From positions 1-23,247 of the forward strand of contig JANLSD010000007.1 of assembly GCA_031362245.1 (NCBI GenBank): a stretch of DNA of 23,247 nucleotides. Direction: 5' to 3'. Position 1 is the stretch's first letter. Each line of letters opens with the position of its first letter. The translations under genes and the position numbers were made by a program. This document shows, piece by piece, positions 1 to 9,006 of the stretch. The DNA comes from JAAURS01 sp031362245 (GTDB lineage: Bacteria; Cyanobacteriota; Cyanobacteriia; Thermosynechococcales; Thermosynechococcaceae). Under the pieces are notes generated by a model that did no database searches, was not told the origin of the DNA, and saw only the letters and a list, made by a program, of their open reading frames with translations.

Positions 1-858
1 AATGCTGGATTTCCGCTGGGGGGATCGCTACAATTTGCTCAAACGATCGCTGACCGCTACTTGGAATTAGGAGGTGAAATCCACTATAAATCGCAAGTAG
101 AAAAGGTTTTAGTCCAGAAGCATCGAGCGAATGGTGTGCGACTCTATGAGAATGAAAAATACTTTGCTGATCGAGTTATTTCAGCCTGTGATGGACACAA
201 TACGCTCTTTGGGTTACTTGATCGGCAATATGTCCCTCGCAACATCCAAAGTTATTATGATGGACACCTGCCCATTCATTCTCAACTTCAGGTATCACTA
301 GGAGTGAATCGAGATCTATCATCTGAACCGCATTGGACAACGCATCTGCTGAATAAACCTGTAGTCATTGCGGGGGAAGAGCGGTATGAGATTGGAGTCA
401 AGCACTATTGCTTCGATCCCTCGCTAGCACCACTGGGGAAATCGGTTCTGGTAGTCATGTTGACGACTAATTATGAATATTGGCAACGTATCTACGGTCG
501 GTCGAGCTACGACGCGGAGGAACTTCAAGAATCGCAGATTCTCATCGATCTTCTGGAGCAATTTTATCCTGGCATTAAGGCTGACATTGAGTTTGTCGAT
601 GTGGCGACTCCCTTGACCTACGAGCGTTACACGGGGAACTGGAAAGGATCGAGCTGCGGCTGGCTGCTAACGAAGCAAACCCTTCCACTATCAATAAAAG
701 GATTGCCAAAAACATTACCTAAACTGCGGAATTTCTTTTTGATCGGTCAGTGGGTCGAACCTGGCGGTAGTGTGCCAGTGGTCGCAATGTCGGGACGCAA
801 TATTATTCAGCAAATCTGTCGGGGAGATAAAAAGATTTTTCGGACAATCGTACATTGA
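1..858 (+). CDS. FAD-dependent oxidoreductase of the phytoene desaturase / carotenoid isomerase family, 3' part only
   Basis: The reading frame is already open at base 1, so the N-terminus with the FAD-binding GxGxxG motif lies outside the window. The visible 285 residues begin with the segment NAGFPLGGSLQFAQ, followed by LELGGEIHYKSQVEKVLV; this is the pattern in which this family builds the second half of its FAD-binding fold. The C-terminus has FFLIGQWVEPGGSVPVVAMSGRN read in pieces as GQWVEPGG and AMSGRN, the usual FAD-contacting tail. Members desaturate, isomerise or oxidise carotenoids or related polyenes; the exact substrate cannot be read from this fragment. The next gene starts 15 bases downstream after a good Shine-Dalgarno sequence, so the two are probably cotranscribed. 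Family assignment is secure, function is not. Confidence 0.85.
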   Translation, partial: NAGFPLGGSLQFAQTIADRYLELGGEIHYKSQVEKVLVQKHRANGVRLYENEKYFADRVISACDGHNTLFGLLDRQYVPRNIQSYYDGHLPIHSQLQVSLGVNRDLSSEPHWTTHLLNKPVVIAGEERYEIGVKHYCFDPSLAPLGKSVLVVMLTTNYEYWQRIYGRSSYDAEELQESQILIDLLEQFYPGIKADIEFVDVATPLTYERYTGNWKGSSCGWLLTKQTLPLSIKGLPKTLPKLRNFFLIGQWVEPGGSVPVVAMSGRNIIQQICRGDKKIFRTIVH

Positions 859-873
859 GAATAAAGAGGCAAG

Positions 874-1221
874 ATGAAAAGTGAAACTAAATTAAGACTG
901 ATTAAAATCATCCATACTGTGATTTGGATATTCTTTAATTTTGTGATTTTTTATATGCTTTATGCCGCGATCGCCAATAAGCTCGATCTCTGGCTCTGGA
1001 TGGGTTATGGGTTCGTCTTTCTAGAGGGGCTGACTCTCCTCGTGTTTAAAAACCACTGCCCCCTCAATCTGCTTGCCCGAAAATATACAAACTCTACAAA
1101 GGCCAATTTTGATATTTATCTTCCCAGTTGACTAGCTAAATATACGAAGTTAATCTATACGAATATTTTTGCGATCGTTTGTATCATCACCCTCTATCAA
1201 ATTCTGAATCAACAAACATAG
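874..1221 (+). pseudogene. Small membrane protein interrupted by one in-frame TGA
   Basis: An ATG at 874, preceded by AAGAGG, opens an 85-residue protein that stops at TGA 1129-1131. The same frame stays open beyond that stop to TAG at 1219-1221 and adds 29 sensible residues (LAKYTKLIYTNIFAIV followed by CIITLYQILNQQT). The extension contains a clear membrane segment, so the undamaged protein would be about 115 residues with three or four hydrophobic helices. The TGA sits where a TGG (Trp) codon would give the run DIYLPSWLAK. A CPL motif lies near the end of the second membrane region. I do not recognise a named family with confidence. The read-through end is only 9 bases from the next ATG, as expected for an intact operon. 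It may be a recent nonsense mutation, a sequencing error, or a genuinely shortened 85-residue protein. Confidence 0.6.
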
Positions 1222-1230
1222 GTCAATATT

Positions 1231-2091
1231 ATGTGGATTCAATGGATTGTAATTATTGGGGTTTTAATCATAGCCTGCCTTGGCATTGCTGCCGTTTATG
1301 GTAGTTATCGCTGGCAGTCGAACACTAATAAATTACGTGCTCAATTAACAGATGGACGACGAACCATTAAACCCCAAATCTATGACCCAAAAGAGATTGA
1401 AGACTTGCCAGCCCCTGTACAGCGATTCTTTCGGGCAGTACTTAAAGATGGGCAAGCGGTCGTGGTGGCGGTCAGCCTTTCTCAGAAAGGGCAGTTCAAT
1501 ATGAGTGAAACGGAAACAAAGTGGAGTCCGTTTACTGCGACTCAAGTTGTGACGACTCAACGACCAGGGTTTGATTGGGATGCGCGTATCCAGATGGCTC
1601 CAGGCATGAGTGCCTTTGTCCATGATGCCTATCTGTTAGGAGACGGTAGCTTACATGTATCGTTACTGGGTCTTTTCTCCGTTGCCGATGTGCGCGGTAC
1701 GCCTGAAGCTGCCCAAGGCGAGTTTCTGCGATTTTTTGCCGAGATGCCTTGGTATCCGACGGCGCTGTTACCGAGTCAGGGTGTGTGCTGGGAAGCAATC
1801 GATGATACCTCCGCTCGCGCTACTTTGACTGATGGCGCAACCACGGTCTCCCTCGTGTTTCAGTTTAATGATGAAGGGGCGATCGCCACAATTCGGGCGG
1901 AGGCTCGTTATCGCGATAAGCTGACTGCAATGCCTTGGTGCGGCAGATTTGGGGACTATTCAGTTCGCAATGGGATGCTGATCCCCTTAGAAGGCGAGGT
2001 GGGATGGGAGTATCCAGAAGGCATTCGGCTCTACTTTAAAGGACAGATTACAGAGATTAGTTATGAATTTGCCCAACACATCGGATCTTGA
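1231..2091 (+). CDS. DUF6544/DUF6920-like protein with N-terminal membrane anchor
   Basis: This 286-residue protein starts with one hydrophobic helix (about residues 4-24), followed by a soluble region. The sequence LPAPVQRFFRAVL near residue 60, the motif KGQFNM, the segment RPGFDWDARI, and a C-terminal part ending in GWEYPEGIRLYFKGQITEI resemble the family recently named DUF6544 or DUF6920, whose biochemical function is unknown. I assign it from memory of these motifs. It sits between the interrupted membrane-protein gene and a P-type ATPase gene on the same strand; its stop codon is only 14 bases before the ATPase ATG, so an operon and possible coupling are likely. A role in envelope or lipid homeostasis would be speculation. 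Confidence 0.65.
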   Translation: MWIQWIVIIGVLIIACLGIAAVYGSYRWQSNTNKLRAQLTDGRRTIKPQIYDPKEIEDLPAPVQRFFRAVLKDGQAVVVAVSLSQKGQFNMSETETKWSPFTATQVVTTQRPGFDWDARIQMAPGMSAFVHDAYLLGDGSLHVSLLGLFSVADVRGTPEAAQGEFLRFFAEMPWYPTALLPSQGVCWEAIDDTSARATLTDGATTVSLVFQFNDEGAIATIRAEARYRDKLTAMPWCGRFGDYSVRNGMLIPLEGEVGWEYPEGIRLYFKGQITEISYEFAQHIGS

Positions 2092-2105
2092 CGAGGTCGC
2101 AAAAG

Positions 2106-4622
2106 ATGAATCCACAGTCCGCATTTTGGAGCCTACCTGCGGCTCAAGTCCTTGAAACCTTAAATGCTTCAGCCAATGGTTTAAGCACTCAGGATGCCAA
2201 ACAACGCCTGATTAAATACGGTGCAAATAGTCTGAAGCAGCAGCGAAAATCAAGTGCGATTGGGCTATTGCTCAACCAGTTTAAAAGCCCAATTATTTTA
2301 ATTTTAATTTTTGCAGCGGTGCTGTCGATTTTTTTGCGGGATGCAGCAGACGCCATTATTATTCTGGCGATCGTTCTCATCAGCGGATTTTTAGGGTTTT
2401 GGCAAGAGCGGGGAGCCACGGATGCGGTCGAAAAGCTCTTGGCTTTGGTACAGGTGAAGGCCACAGTTTTACGACAGGGAGAGTCTCAAGAAATTCCTCA
2501 CGAGGATGTCGTTCCGGGAGATATTGCGCTCCTTGCAGCGGGCAATAGTATTCCTGGCGACTGCCTTGTTTTAGAGTCGAAAGATTTATCGGTCGATGAA
2601 GCTGCTCTGACGGGCGAAACTTATCCGGCAGATAAGATGAATGGTGTATTGCCTGAAGAAACTGGCTTGAGTCAACGCACGAATACCCTCTACATGGGCA
2701 CCCACGTTATCAGCGGTTCGGCAAAAGCACTGGTGGTAAATACAGGGAAACAGACAGAGTTTGGCAAGGTCTCGGAACGCCTGAAGCTCAGACCGCCCGA
2801 AACCGAATTTGAGCGTGGACTCAGTAAGTTCGGCTACTTTCTGATGGAAGTGACGCTGATTTTAGTCGTGCTGATCTTTGTCGCCAATGTCTATCTCCAT
2901 CGTCCAGTGTTGGAATCTTTTCTGTTCTCTCTGGCACTGGCAGTGGGCCTCACGCCTCAATTGCTGCCTGCGATCGTCAGCGTCAATCTGGCGCGGGGAG
3001 CCAAGCAAATGGCGAAGAAGCAGGTCATTGTGAAGCGCCTGCCTGCAATCGAAAACTTTGGCAGCATGAACGTGTTTTGTACCGACAAGACAGGCACGCT
3101 GACCGAAGGGGAGGTAAAAATTCATGCTGCGGTGGATGTAGAGGGGAAGGAGAGCGATCGCGTCCTGCTCTACGCCTACCTTAACGCTGCCTCCGAGTCC
3201 GGCTACGTCAACCCCATTGACGAAGCGATTCGCCAGCACAAAACCTTCGATATTTCTGGCTACCAAAAGTTAGATGAAGTCCCCTATGATTTCAACCGCA
3301 AACGCCTGAGCATTCTGTTTGCAACCGCAAACGCCCATCTGATTATTACCAAAGGCGCACTTAAAAACATTCTGGAGGTCTGCTCCACAGTCGAGACAGC
3401 CCCAGCTCAAATTGTAGACATTACCGAAGAGAGGCAAAAGCTTCAACAACAGGCGGAAGAACTGGGCAACAAAGGATTCCGAGCCTTGGGTGTCGCCTAT
3501 CGAGTGATTGACAAATCATCCTTTAACAAAGCGGACGAGACGAACATGACCTTTTTGGGTTATCTAGCTCTATTCGACCCGCCCAAAGCAGGCATTGCCG
3601 ACACACTGCGCGAACTCGAACAATTGGGGATTACTCCAAAAATGATTACAGGCGATAGCCGAGTCGTTGCTATCAGTATTATCCGGCAGATCGGGCTACC
3701 AGAAACCAACGTTTTAACAGGTCCCCAACTGCGACAACTCAGCGACGAAGCGCTGATGCATCGGGTGCAGCAAATCAATGTTTTTGCTGAAGTGGAGCCA
3801 AACCAAAAAGAGCGCATCATCATCGCGCTCAAAAAAGCGGGGAACGTTGTGGGCTATATGGGCGACGGCATCAACGATGCCTCTGCACTCCACGCGGCGG
3901 ATGTAGGTATTTCGGTAGAAAGTGCGGTCGATGTAGCTAAAGAAGCGGCTGATATCGTGCTGATGCAAAAAGACCTGAACGTATTAATCGAGGGTGTGAA
4001 GGAAGGACGCATCACCTTTGCCAACACCCTCAAATATGTGTTTATGGCAACAAGCGCCAACTTTGGAAATATGTTCAGCATGGCAGGCATTTCGCTGTTT
4101 ATTCCCTTTTTGCCCCTGCTGCCCAGTCAGATTTTACTCACGAATCTACTGACCGATTTCCCTGAGATGACCATTGCCAGCGATCGCGTAGATCCAGAAC
4201 TCGTCAACAAACCCCGTCGGATGGACATCAAGTTCATCCGCAACTTTATGGTGGTTTTTGGCCTGCTCAGTTCGGTATTCGACTATCTCACGTTTGGGGC
4301 GCTGTTGTTGCTGCTCCACGCCCAGCCAGAACAATTTAGAACGGGATGGTTTATGGAGTCTACAATCTCTGCTTCCATGGTGGTGCTGGTCGTGCGCACC
4401 CGTCAATCTATCTTCCACAGTAAGCCTGGAAAGTACTTGTTCTGGGCCACCTTAGTCACTGTCGCGATCGCCTTAATTATTCCCTTCACACCCTTGGCGC
4501 AACTTCTTGGCTTTCGGGCATTGCCCCTAAGATTTTTGCTGGTGTTAGGGGCGATCGTTGCCCTTTATGTTGTCGCAGCCGAAAGCGTTAAACATATCTT
4601 TTATGAGCAGGTAAAGTTTTGA
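2106..4622 (+). CDS. MgtA-like P-type ATPase (probable Mg2+ or other divalent cation transporter)
   Basis: This 838-residue inner-membrane pump has the full P-type ATPase set: TGET (actuator domain, residues 169-172), the phosphorylated aspartate D327 in CDKTGTLTEG, and the hinge motif GDGIND (586-591). The order of membrane segments, two before and two after the actuator domain and a C-terminal block of about six, together with the segments IVKRLPAIENFGSMNVFC and SANFGNMFSMAGISLF, points to the P-IIIB magnesium-type group. Typical MgtA is about 900 residues, so this is slightly short. In helix M4 the motif reads TPQLLP (T283-P284-Q285), whereas enterobacterial MgtA has TPEMLP; the specificity could therefore differ. 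I chose ATG 2106 over an in-frame TTG at 2088 because GAGG lies 9 bases upstream and the TTG overlaps the preceding stop. Mg2+ is the best guess for the cargo. Confidence 0.85.
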   Translation: MNPQSAFWSLPAAQVLETLNASANGLSTQDAKQRLIKYGANSLKQQRKSSAIGLLLNQFKSPIILILIFAAVLSIFLRDAADAIIILAIVLISGFLGFWQERGATDAVEKLLALVQVKATVLRQGESQEIPHEDVVPGDIALLAAGNSIPGDCLVLESKDLSVDEAALTGETYPADKMNGVLPEETGLSQRTNTLYMGTHVISGSAKALVVNTGKQTEFGKVSERLKLRPPETEFERGLSKFGYFLMEVTLILVVLIFVANVYLHRPVLESFLFSLALAVGLTPQLLPAIVSVNLARGAKQMAKKQVIVKRLPAIENFGSMNVFCTDKTGTLTEGEVKIHAAVDVEGKESDRVLLYAYLNAASESGYVNPIDEAIRQHKTFDISGYQKLDEVPYDFNRKRLSILFATANAHLIITKGALKNILEVCSTVETAPAQIVDITEERQKLQQQAEELGNKGFRALGVAYRVIDKSSFNKADETNMTFLGYLALFDPPKAGIADTLRELEQLGITPKMITGDSRVVAISIIRQIGLPETNVLTGPQLRQLSDEALMHRVQQINVFAEVEPNQKERIIIALKKAGNVVGYMGDGINDASALHAADVGISVESAVDVAKEAADIVLMQKDLNVLIEGVKEGRITFANTLKYVFMATSANFGNMFSMAGISLFIPFLPLLPSQILLTNLLTDFPEMTIASDRVDPELVNKPRRMDIKFIRNFMVVFGLLSSVFDYLTFGALLLLLHAQPEQFRTGWFMESTISASMVVLVVRTRQSIFHSKPGKYLFWATLVTVAIALIIPFTPLAQLLGFRALPLRFLLVLGAIVALYVVAAESVKHIFYEQVKF

Positions 4623-4637
4623 GCCTCGACACTACAA

Positions 4638-4683
4638 ATTTTTCTCTAGAAATGTCTGCGTAGGTCATTTCTCAGAGAAAAAT
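4638..4683. terminator. Two-way hairpin terminator between convergent genes
   Basis: The left arm at 4638-4654 (ATTTTTCTCTAGAAATG) pairs with the right arm at 4666-4683 with a single-base bulge; the loop is 4655-4665. Because the arms begin with A/T runs, either strand reads a hairpin followed by T residues. It lies exactly between the ends of the ATPase gene (+) and the channel gene (-), so it probably stops both transcripts. Confidence 0.75.
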
Positions 4684-4690
4684 ATCAAAT

Positions 4691-6463
4691 TTAGACACTT
4701 TTTTCATGAGGACTGCTGTTGGTCGGTAAAGCCCCATGCCCCTTCGCCTCCTCCCCTGGCGAGGCAATCAACTGCGGTTTGCCAATGGGCACATCTTGGT
4801 CTTCAAACGCCAGCCGCACCCGATAGCGAAACTCGCGCCCCACCCGCCACTGCTCTAGGGGAACCGTTTTAATCCACACCCTGAGCAGCATTCCCGTATG
4901 GGATAAATTATCAACCCCCAGCACCTCTGGCGGCTCAGGGATTTTAGGTTTCCACTCAGGATCCTCGTAGAGTTGCTCGGCGACCTGCTTTAGCACCGCC
5001 AACGCCTTTTTAAGATCCGCTTCGTAGGCTACCTCAATGGAAAAATCCACCCGCGACCAGCTTCGCGTTAGGTTCTCAACAGCGGTGATGGAACTATTGG
5101 GCACGGTAATCAGCTTTCCCTCTGAGCTGCGCAGTTGCGTCACTCTTAAATTGAGATTTTCCACCAAGCCCTGAAAAGAGTTGAGCCGTACCACATCACC
5201 CACGGCAAACTGATCCTCCGCCAAAATGAGGCAGCCATTCACCAGATCTTTTACTAAGCTTTGCGACCCAAACGAGACTGCTAAGCCCAAAATTGCACCC
5301 CCTGCTAAGACCGATCCGGTTGGGATGCCTAAGACATTCAGTACGCCCAGAATGCCTGTCGTGCTCAGCAGAAATGTGACCAGCCCATCGGCGGCAGTTT
5401 TAATGGTGGCTGATCGCAGCAGCCGACGCTGGGAGTCCCCTAATGTCTGGGCTAAAAAATGACTGTTGTTCCAATTTTGGCTAAAGCGATCGATCAGGGT
5501 ATGGCTAATCCGAATACTCAGCCCTGTGGCAAACCAGATCAGCAAAATCTGGATAGGCGTGCCCCAAAGCCAGTCTCGGTAGCGCATGAGGTATGGAATT
5601 TGGGAAATGATGACAAACGTTCCAAAGTACCACAGCAATACCTGCGCCCAAAACACAAGCCATCGCAGGGATGAGTATAGCCATAGCCGCCGTTTGAGAC
5701 TCAGAAAGCCTTGTAGCGTTAGCAAAAACTGTGATCGCAGTTGAACCACGGTATCTTCCTGCAAATCTGAAGTCTCAGCCCCTTCGAGATTGGCTCTGGC
5801 ATGGCGTTCTTGGGTTTTCTGCTGCGCTTTTAGGGTTTTCCATTGAAGACGGAGCGATCGCTGAAGGAACCAGAGCAATCCGCTGACCAACAGAATGACT
5901 AAAAACAGCTTGAACGCCGTGAAAAGATACGCTAAAAACACCATTGGCGACGTAAGCCGCACCGCTTGGGTCAGTTCTTGCTGAAGATTTTTCTGCCATT
6001 GCGCCGCCACCTCTGCTTGAGATTGCCCTTCATAGTAAGCATCTAGGTCAGTCACGGTGGCAAGCTGAAACTGGCGCGCTTTGCTATTGGCAACCAGCAC
6101 AAGGGCACCATTAAGCGGACTGATCAATACTTGAGGTGCTTCTTTGGTTCGCGCAAAATAGGCGACGGTTCGCTCAATCGTGCCCACAATTTGGGCTGCC
6201 CTCACCTCAACCGAAACTTTATCGCCTGGATCGTTACGATTCAACACCGTTGGAGATGCAATCTCGAAGAGCGACTTTCCCGTTAGCCCAGAGGGAACAG
6301 AAGTGACCTCAATATTGCCAAAGCGCGAAACCTTGGAGGGCACAAAGGATCCGCCTGTACTGGGGGGTGAAACCGAAAGCTGGCTGGTTGCAGGCAGCAG
6401 GATGCTAAAGCTGAGCGCTAAAGTCAAAACGCCAAGAATGAAACCCCGAAATAGCTGACTCAT
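4691..6463 (-). CDS. MscS-family mechanosensitive ion channel with periplasmic N-terminal domain
   Basis: The 590-residue protein begins with a signal-peptide-like segment (residues 1-28), then a periplasmic region of about 140 residues, then several membrane helices (near 174-200, 268-286, 304-320 and 358-380). The pore helix at about 383-406 is rich in Gly and Ala (SVLAGGAILGLAVSFGSQ) as in MscS, and is followed by the cytoplasmic beta domain with GDVVRL (about 422) and ITVPNSSI (about 452). Such channels open under membrane tension and release ions and osmolytes during hypo-osmotic shock; the N-terminal extension makes it larger than E. coli MscS (286 residues). I chose ATG 6463 because GGAG lies about 9 bases upstream and the signal peptide then starts properly; a GTG at 6493 is an alternative. 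It follows the GerMN lipoprotein gene after 31 bases. Confidence 0.88.
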   Translation of the reverse strand: MSQLFRGFILGVLTLALSFSILLPATSQLSVSPPSTGGSFVPSKVSRFGNIEVTSVPSGLTGKSLFEIASPTVLNRNDPGDKVSVEVRAAQIVGTIERTVAYFARTKEAPQVLISPLNGALVLVANSKARQFQLATVTDLDAYYEGQSQAEVAAQWQKNLQQELTQAVRLTSPMVFLAYLFTAFKLFLVILLVSGLLWFLQRSLRLQWKTLKAQQKTQERHARANLEGAETSDLQEDTVVQLRSQFLLTLQGFLSLKRRLWLYSSLRWLVFWAQVLLWYFGTFVIISQIPYLMRYRDWLWGTPIQILLIWFATGLSIRISHTLIDRFSQNWNNSHFLAQTLGDSQRRLLRSATIKTAADGLVTFLLSTTGILGVLNVLGIPTGSVLAGGAILGLAVSFGSQSLVKDLVNGCLILAEDQFAVGDVVRLNSFQGLVENLNLRVTQLRSSEGKLITVPNSSITAVENLTRSWSRVDFSIEVAYEADLKKALAVLKQVAEQLYEDPEWKPKIPEPPEVLGVDNLSHTGMLLRVWIKTVPLEQWRVGREFRYRVRLAFEDQDVPIGKPQLIASPGEEAKGHGALPTNSSPHEKSV

Positions 6464-6494
6464 CGGCGATCGCTCCGCACCCCGAATGCGCACG

Positions 6495-7115
6495 CTAGAG
6501 TGAAAATCCCTTCTTAAAGTCCGTTCGTGTCATGGGCTGGGAAACCTCCAAGCCTTCACCGCCCAAAACCCTCAACGGTTCACCCTCGACAGAAATCCAT
6601 ACAGAATCTGAGGGATTGAGGCTACTGGCGGTATAAATGACCTGCCCCAGTCGTCCCTGCATGGAGGTACTGCCACCCCCACTGGTAAAGGATTTACTCA
6701 AATCGACATGCACTCCATCTTTGGCAACTTTGACAGAATTCAGCTTTGTCCCTTGGGGAATCGAGCTGGTGACATCACTGTTTGCAGGCCCTTTAAGCAA
6801 TCTTTCCAGTAAAGACTTAAGCTCGCTAGCGGAATTGCCGCCTTCCACTGCAATTTTGACGGGTGCAAGCTCTAGTTTTTTGCCCGTACTTCGCAGCCAA
6901 TACACCCTAGCCTCAGCTTGAGCCACTGAACTAGGCGTAGGTTCACTAGCGGGAGAGACCGCTGGCGTGGGTTCAGCGGAAGGTGCCACAGAAGCAGTCG
7001 GCGAAGCCCCTGTCTTGGGCGGTTCCGTCTTAAAACAGCCACTCAGCCCGAACGGCAAAGCCACAAGGATGATGCCAGAGAGCATCCCCACCATGCGCAT
7101 TCGAGAATTCACCAT
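6495..7115 (-). CDS. GerMN-domain lipoprotein
   Basis: The 206-residue protein has a lipoprotein signal with lipobox LSGC (Cys27), a Pro/Thr/Ser/Ala-rich linker to about residue 68, and a C-terminal GerMN domain (about 70-185) recognisable from ARVYWLR near the start, the segment LLERLLKGP, SIPQGTKLNSV, and VHVDLSKSF. GerMN domains are found in spore germination protein GerM and in many envelope lipoproteins of non-spore-formers; the molecular role is not settled, with a link to the cell wall suspected. It precedes the mechanosensitive channel gene by 31 bases, which suggests a joint envelope or osmotic role. The ATG at 7115 has a GGAGG-type ribosome site slightly further upstream than usual; ATG codons at residues 6, 8 and 11 are alternatives. 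Confidence 0.82.
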   Translation of the reverse strand: MVNSRMRMVGMLSGIILVALPFGLSGCFKTEPPKTGASPTASVAPSAEPTPAVSPASEPTPSSVAQAEARVYWLRSTGKKLELAPVKIAVEGGNSASELKSLLERLLKGPANSDVTSSIPQGTKLNSVKVAKDGVHVDLSKSFTSGGGSTSMQGRLGQVIYTASSLNPSDSVWISVEGEPLRVLGGEGLEVSQPMTRTDFKKGFSL

Positions 7116-7124
7116 AGATCTACG

Positions 7125-7167
7125 TACTCCTCCACTCCAGCTCTCATTCTAAGGATACTCCTCCACT
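7125..7167 (-). repeat. 12-bp direct repeat carrying two ribosome-site-like copies
   Basis: The 12-mer TACTCCTCCACT occurs at 7125-7136 and again at 7156-7167. Read on the minus strand each copy contains GGAGGAG. Only the copy nearest the lipoprotein ATG (7115) can serve as its ribosome site. The other may be a duplication without function. Confidence 0.5.
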
Positions 7168-7203
7168 TCACCGGACTGTTGAAGCAGCTTTGGAGTTCCA
7201 GCC

Positions 7204-9006
7204 CTACTGTAGCGCTTCGGCGATCCAGGTTTTGAGGGTATCCACCAGCTCTGCAATGGGAACCTCCACTGCAATTTTGTCCGCTCGTTTGACCACTTCT
7301 ACTTTGCCTTGGGCCAGCGATCGCCCTGTCACCACTCGATACGGAATCCCAATGAGTTCCGAGTCTTTGAACTTCACCCCAGGCCGTTCATCGCGATCGT
7401 CTAGCAGGGTTTCAATGCCTGCTGCGTTCAGTTCCGCGTAGATTTTTTCAGCCGCTTCGACTTGGGTGGCTTCTTTGACATTGGGGATGACGACGATCGC
7501 ATGGTAGGGGGCGATCGCCATGGGCCAAATAATCCCATCTTTGTCATGGGATTGTTCCACCGCAGCCTGAGCCAAGCGAGAGACCCCCACGCCGTAGCAG
7601 CCCATCACCAGGGGAGATTCTTCGCCTTGTTCTGTGGCGAAAGTTGCCCCCAGTGCTGCGGAGTACTTGGTGCCGAGTTGGAAGATGTGACCAATTTCGA
7701 TGCCCCGTGCTGTTTTGAGGAGTTGAGTGGGATCGTGGGAGGCGCGATCACCAGCCATCGCCTTCCGCACATCCACCGCTTTACCCAAGGGCATTAGCTT
7801 GCACCAGTTTGCGCCCACGCGATGTTGGTGGGGCGTATTGGCTCCCGTGACGAAATTTTTCAACTCCACCACGGTTTGATCTGCCAATCGCAAAAACTTA
7901 TTGGCAACCTTAGGTTTAACCTGGATTAATTTATCGGCAAGGTCTGGGCCGATATAGCCAACGGGGATGGCGCTTGCGGCCCATTGAGATTGGGTTTCAG
8001 CATCGGCAATGGTCACAGTCAAAACGGTCTTCGCTTTATAGTCTGCGGCAACTTTACTTAACTCGTTGACCAGCTTGACCTCATTCACTGCTTGGTCGCC
8101 GCGAATGCTGACCAGGACTAACACCAATTGACCGTTATCAAAGGTGGCTTGGTACAGCACGTTTTTGACGATGGTGGTTGCATCGCACTTGAGCTGCTGG
8201 CAAAGTGCATCAATGGTATTGGCGTTGGGGGTGTCCTTTACTTCGTCAGTGGTAAAAGCAGATGCGACGGCTTCTGGGGGGAGGGCGATCGCCTTTTCTA
8301 CATTGGCGGCATATTTCCCATCCTCGGTATAAAGCACCTCGTCTTCACCCGCCTCGGCTAAAACCATAAACTCATGGGAGCCAGATCCACCGATCGCCCC
8401 AGAGTCAGCCTCCACAGCGCGAAAGGTTAACCCCGATCGCCGCAGAATGTTGGTGTACGCCTGGTACATGTGCCCATAGGTTTCTTTCAGGCTCTCCACA
8501 TCCGTATGGAACGAGTAGCCATCCTTCATAATGAATTCGCGTCCGCGCATGAGGCCGAAGCGGGGGCGAATTTCGTCACGGAACTTGGTTTGGACTTGGT
8601 ATAAATGCAGCGGCAATTGGCGATAGGAGCGCACCATATCGCGGGCAACGGCGGTGATCACTTCTTCGTGGGTTGGCCCTAAGCCCTGTTCGCGGCCCTG
8701 GCGATCTTTAAGGGCAAACATAATGCCTTCGGCCTTGGTGTAGGTGTCCCAACGGCCAGATTCTTGCCATAATTCGGCAGGCTGAAGCTGAGGCAGCAGA
8801 CATTCTTGCGCCCCCGTCGCGTCCATTTCTTCGCGGACAATCTGGGTCACTTTTTTAAGGACGCGCCACATTAGGGGCAGATACGCATAGACTCCGCTTC
8901 CAATGCGGCGGATGTAGCCTGCCCTTAGCAATAGCTTATGGCTTGGGATTTCTGCCTCTGCGGGGTCTTCGCGCAGGGTCACGAAAAGCATTTGAGATAG
9001 CCGCAT
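7204..9006 (-). CDS. proS: Prolyl-tRNA synthetase with editing domain
   Basis: The enzyme charges tRNA-Pro with proline in the cytoplasm. At 600 residues it has the length of the bacterial type with the YbaK-like editing insertion. Class II signatures are visible: LGPTHEE at 109-115, motif 2 from TKFRDEIRPRF to MRGREF (140-158), and motif 3 with YGVGVSRL (471-478). The insertion that removes misacylated alanine covers about 245-400, and the C-terminal anticodon-binding domain starts near 495. ATG 9006 is preceded by AAGGA at the right distance. The gene ends 88 bases before the lipoprotein gene on the same strand, so it may be transcribed separately. There is no T-box-like leader upstream, as expected for cyanobacteria. 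Confidence 0.98.
   Translation of the reverse strand: MRLSQMLFVTLREDPAEAEIPSHKLLLRAGYIRRIGSGVYAYLPLMWRVLKKVTQIVREEMDATGAQECLLPQLQPAELWQESGRWDTYTKAEGIMFALKDRQGREQGLGPTHEEVITAVARDMVRSYRQLPLHLYQVQTKFRDEIRPRFGLMRGREFIMKDGYSFHTDVESLKETYGHMYQAYTNILRRSGLTFRAVEADSGAIGGSGSHEFMVLAEAGEDEVLYTEDGKYAANVEKAIALPPEAVASAFTTDEVKDTPNANTIDALCQQLKCDATTIVKNVLYQATFDNGQLVLVLVSIRGDQAVNEVKLVNELSKVAADYKAKTVLTVTIADAETQSQWAASAIPVGYIGPDLADKLIQVKPKVANKFLRLADQTVVELKNFVTGANTPHQHRVGANWCKLMPLGKAVDVRKAMAGDRASHDPTQLLKTARGIEIGHIFQLGTKYSAALGATFATEQGEESPLVMGCYGVGVSRLAQAAVEQSHDKDGIIWPMAIAPYHAIVVIPNVKEATQVEAAEKIYAELNAAGIETLLDDRDERPGVKFKDSELIGIPYRVVTGRSLAQGKVEVVKRADKIAVEVPIAELVDTLKTWIAEALQ

Noticed and set aside
1129..1131. TGA as a selenocysteine codon
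   Set aside because: The context fits a lost Trp codon; no redox motif surrounds it, and I see no selenocysteine genes or stem-loop evidence here.
2862..3266. A 134-codon minus-strand frame
   Set aside because: It is antisense to the catalytic core of the P-type ATPase and has no own features.
4638..4683. Hairpin as an operator or mobile repeat
   Set aside because: Position between two gene ends and T-rich arms fit a two-way terminator better.
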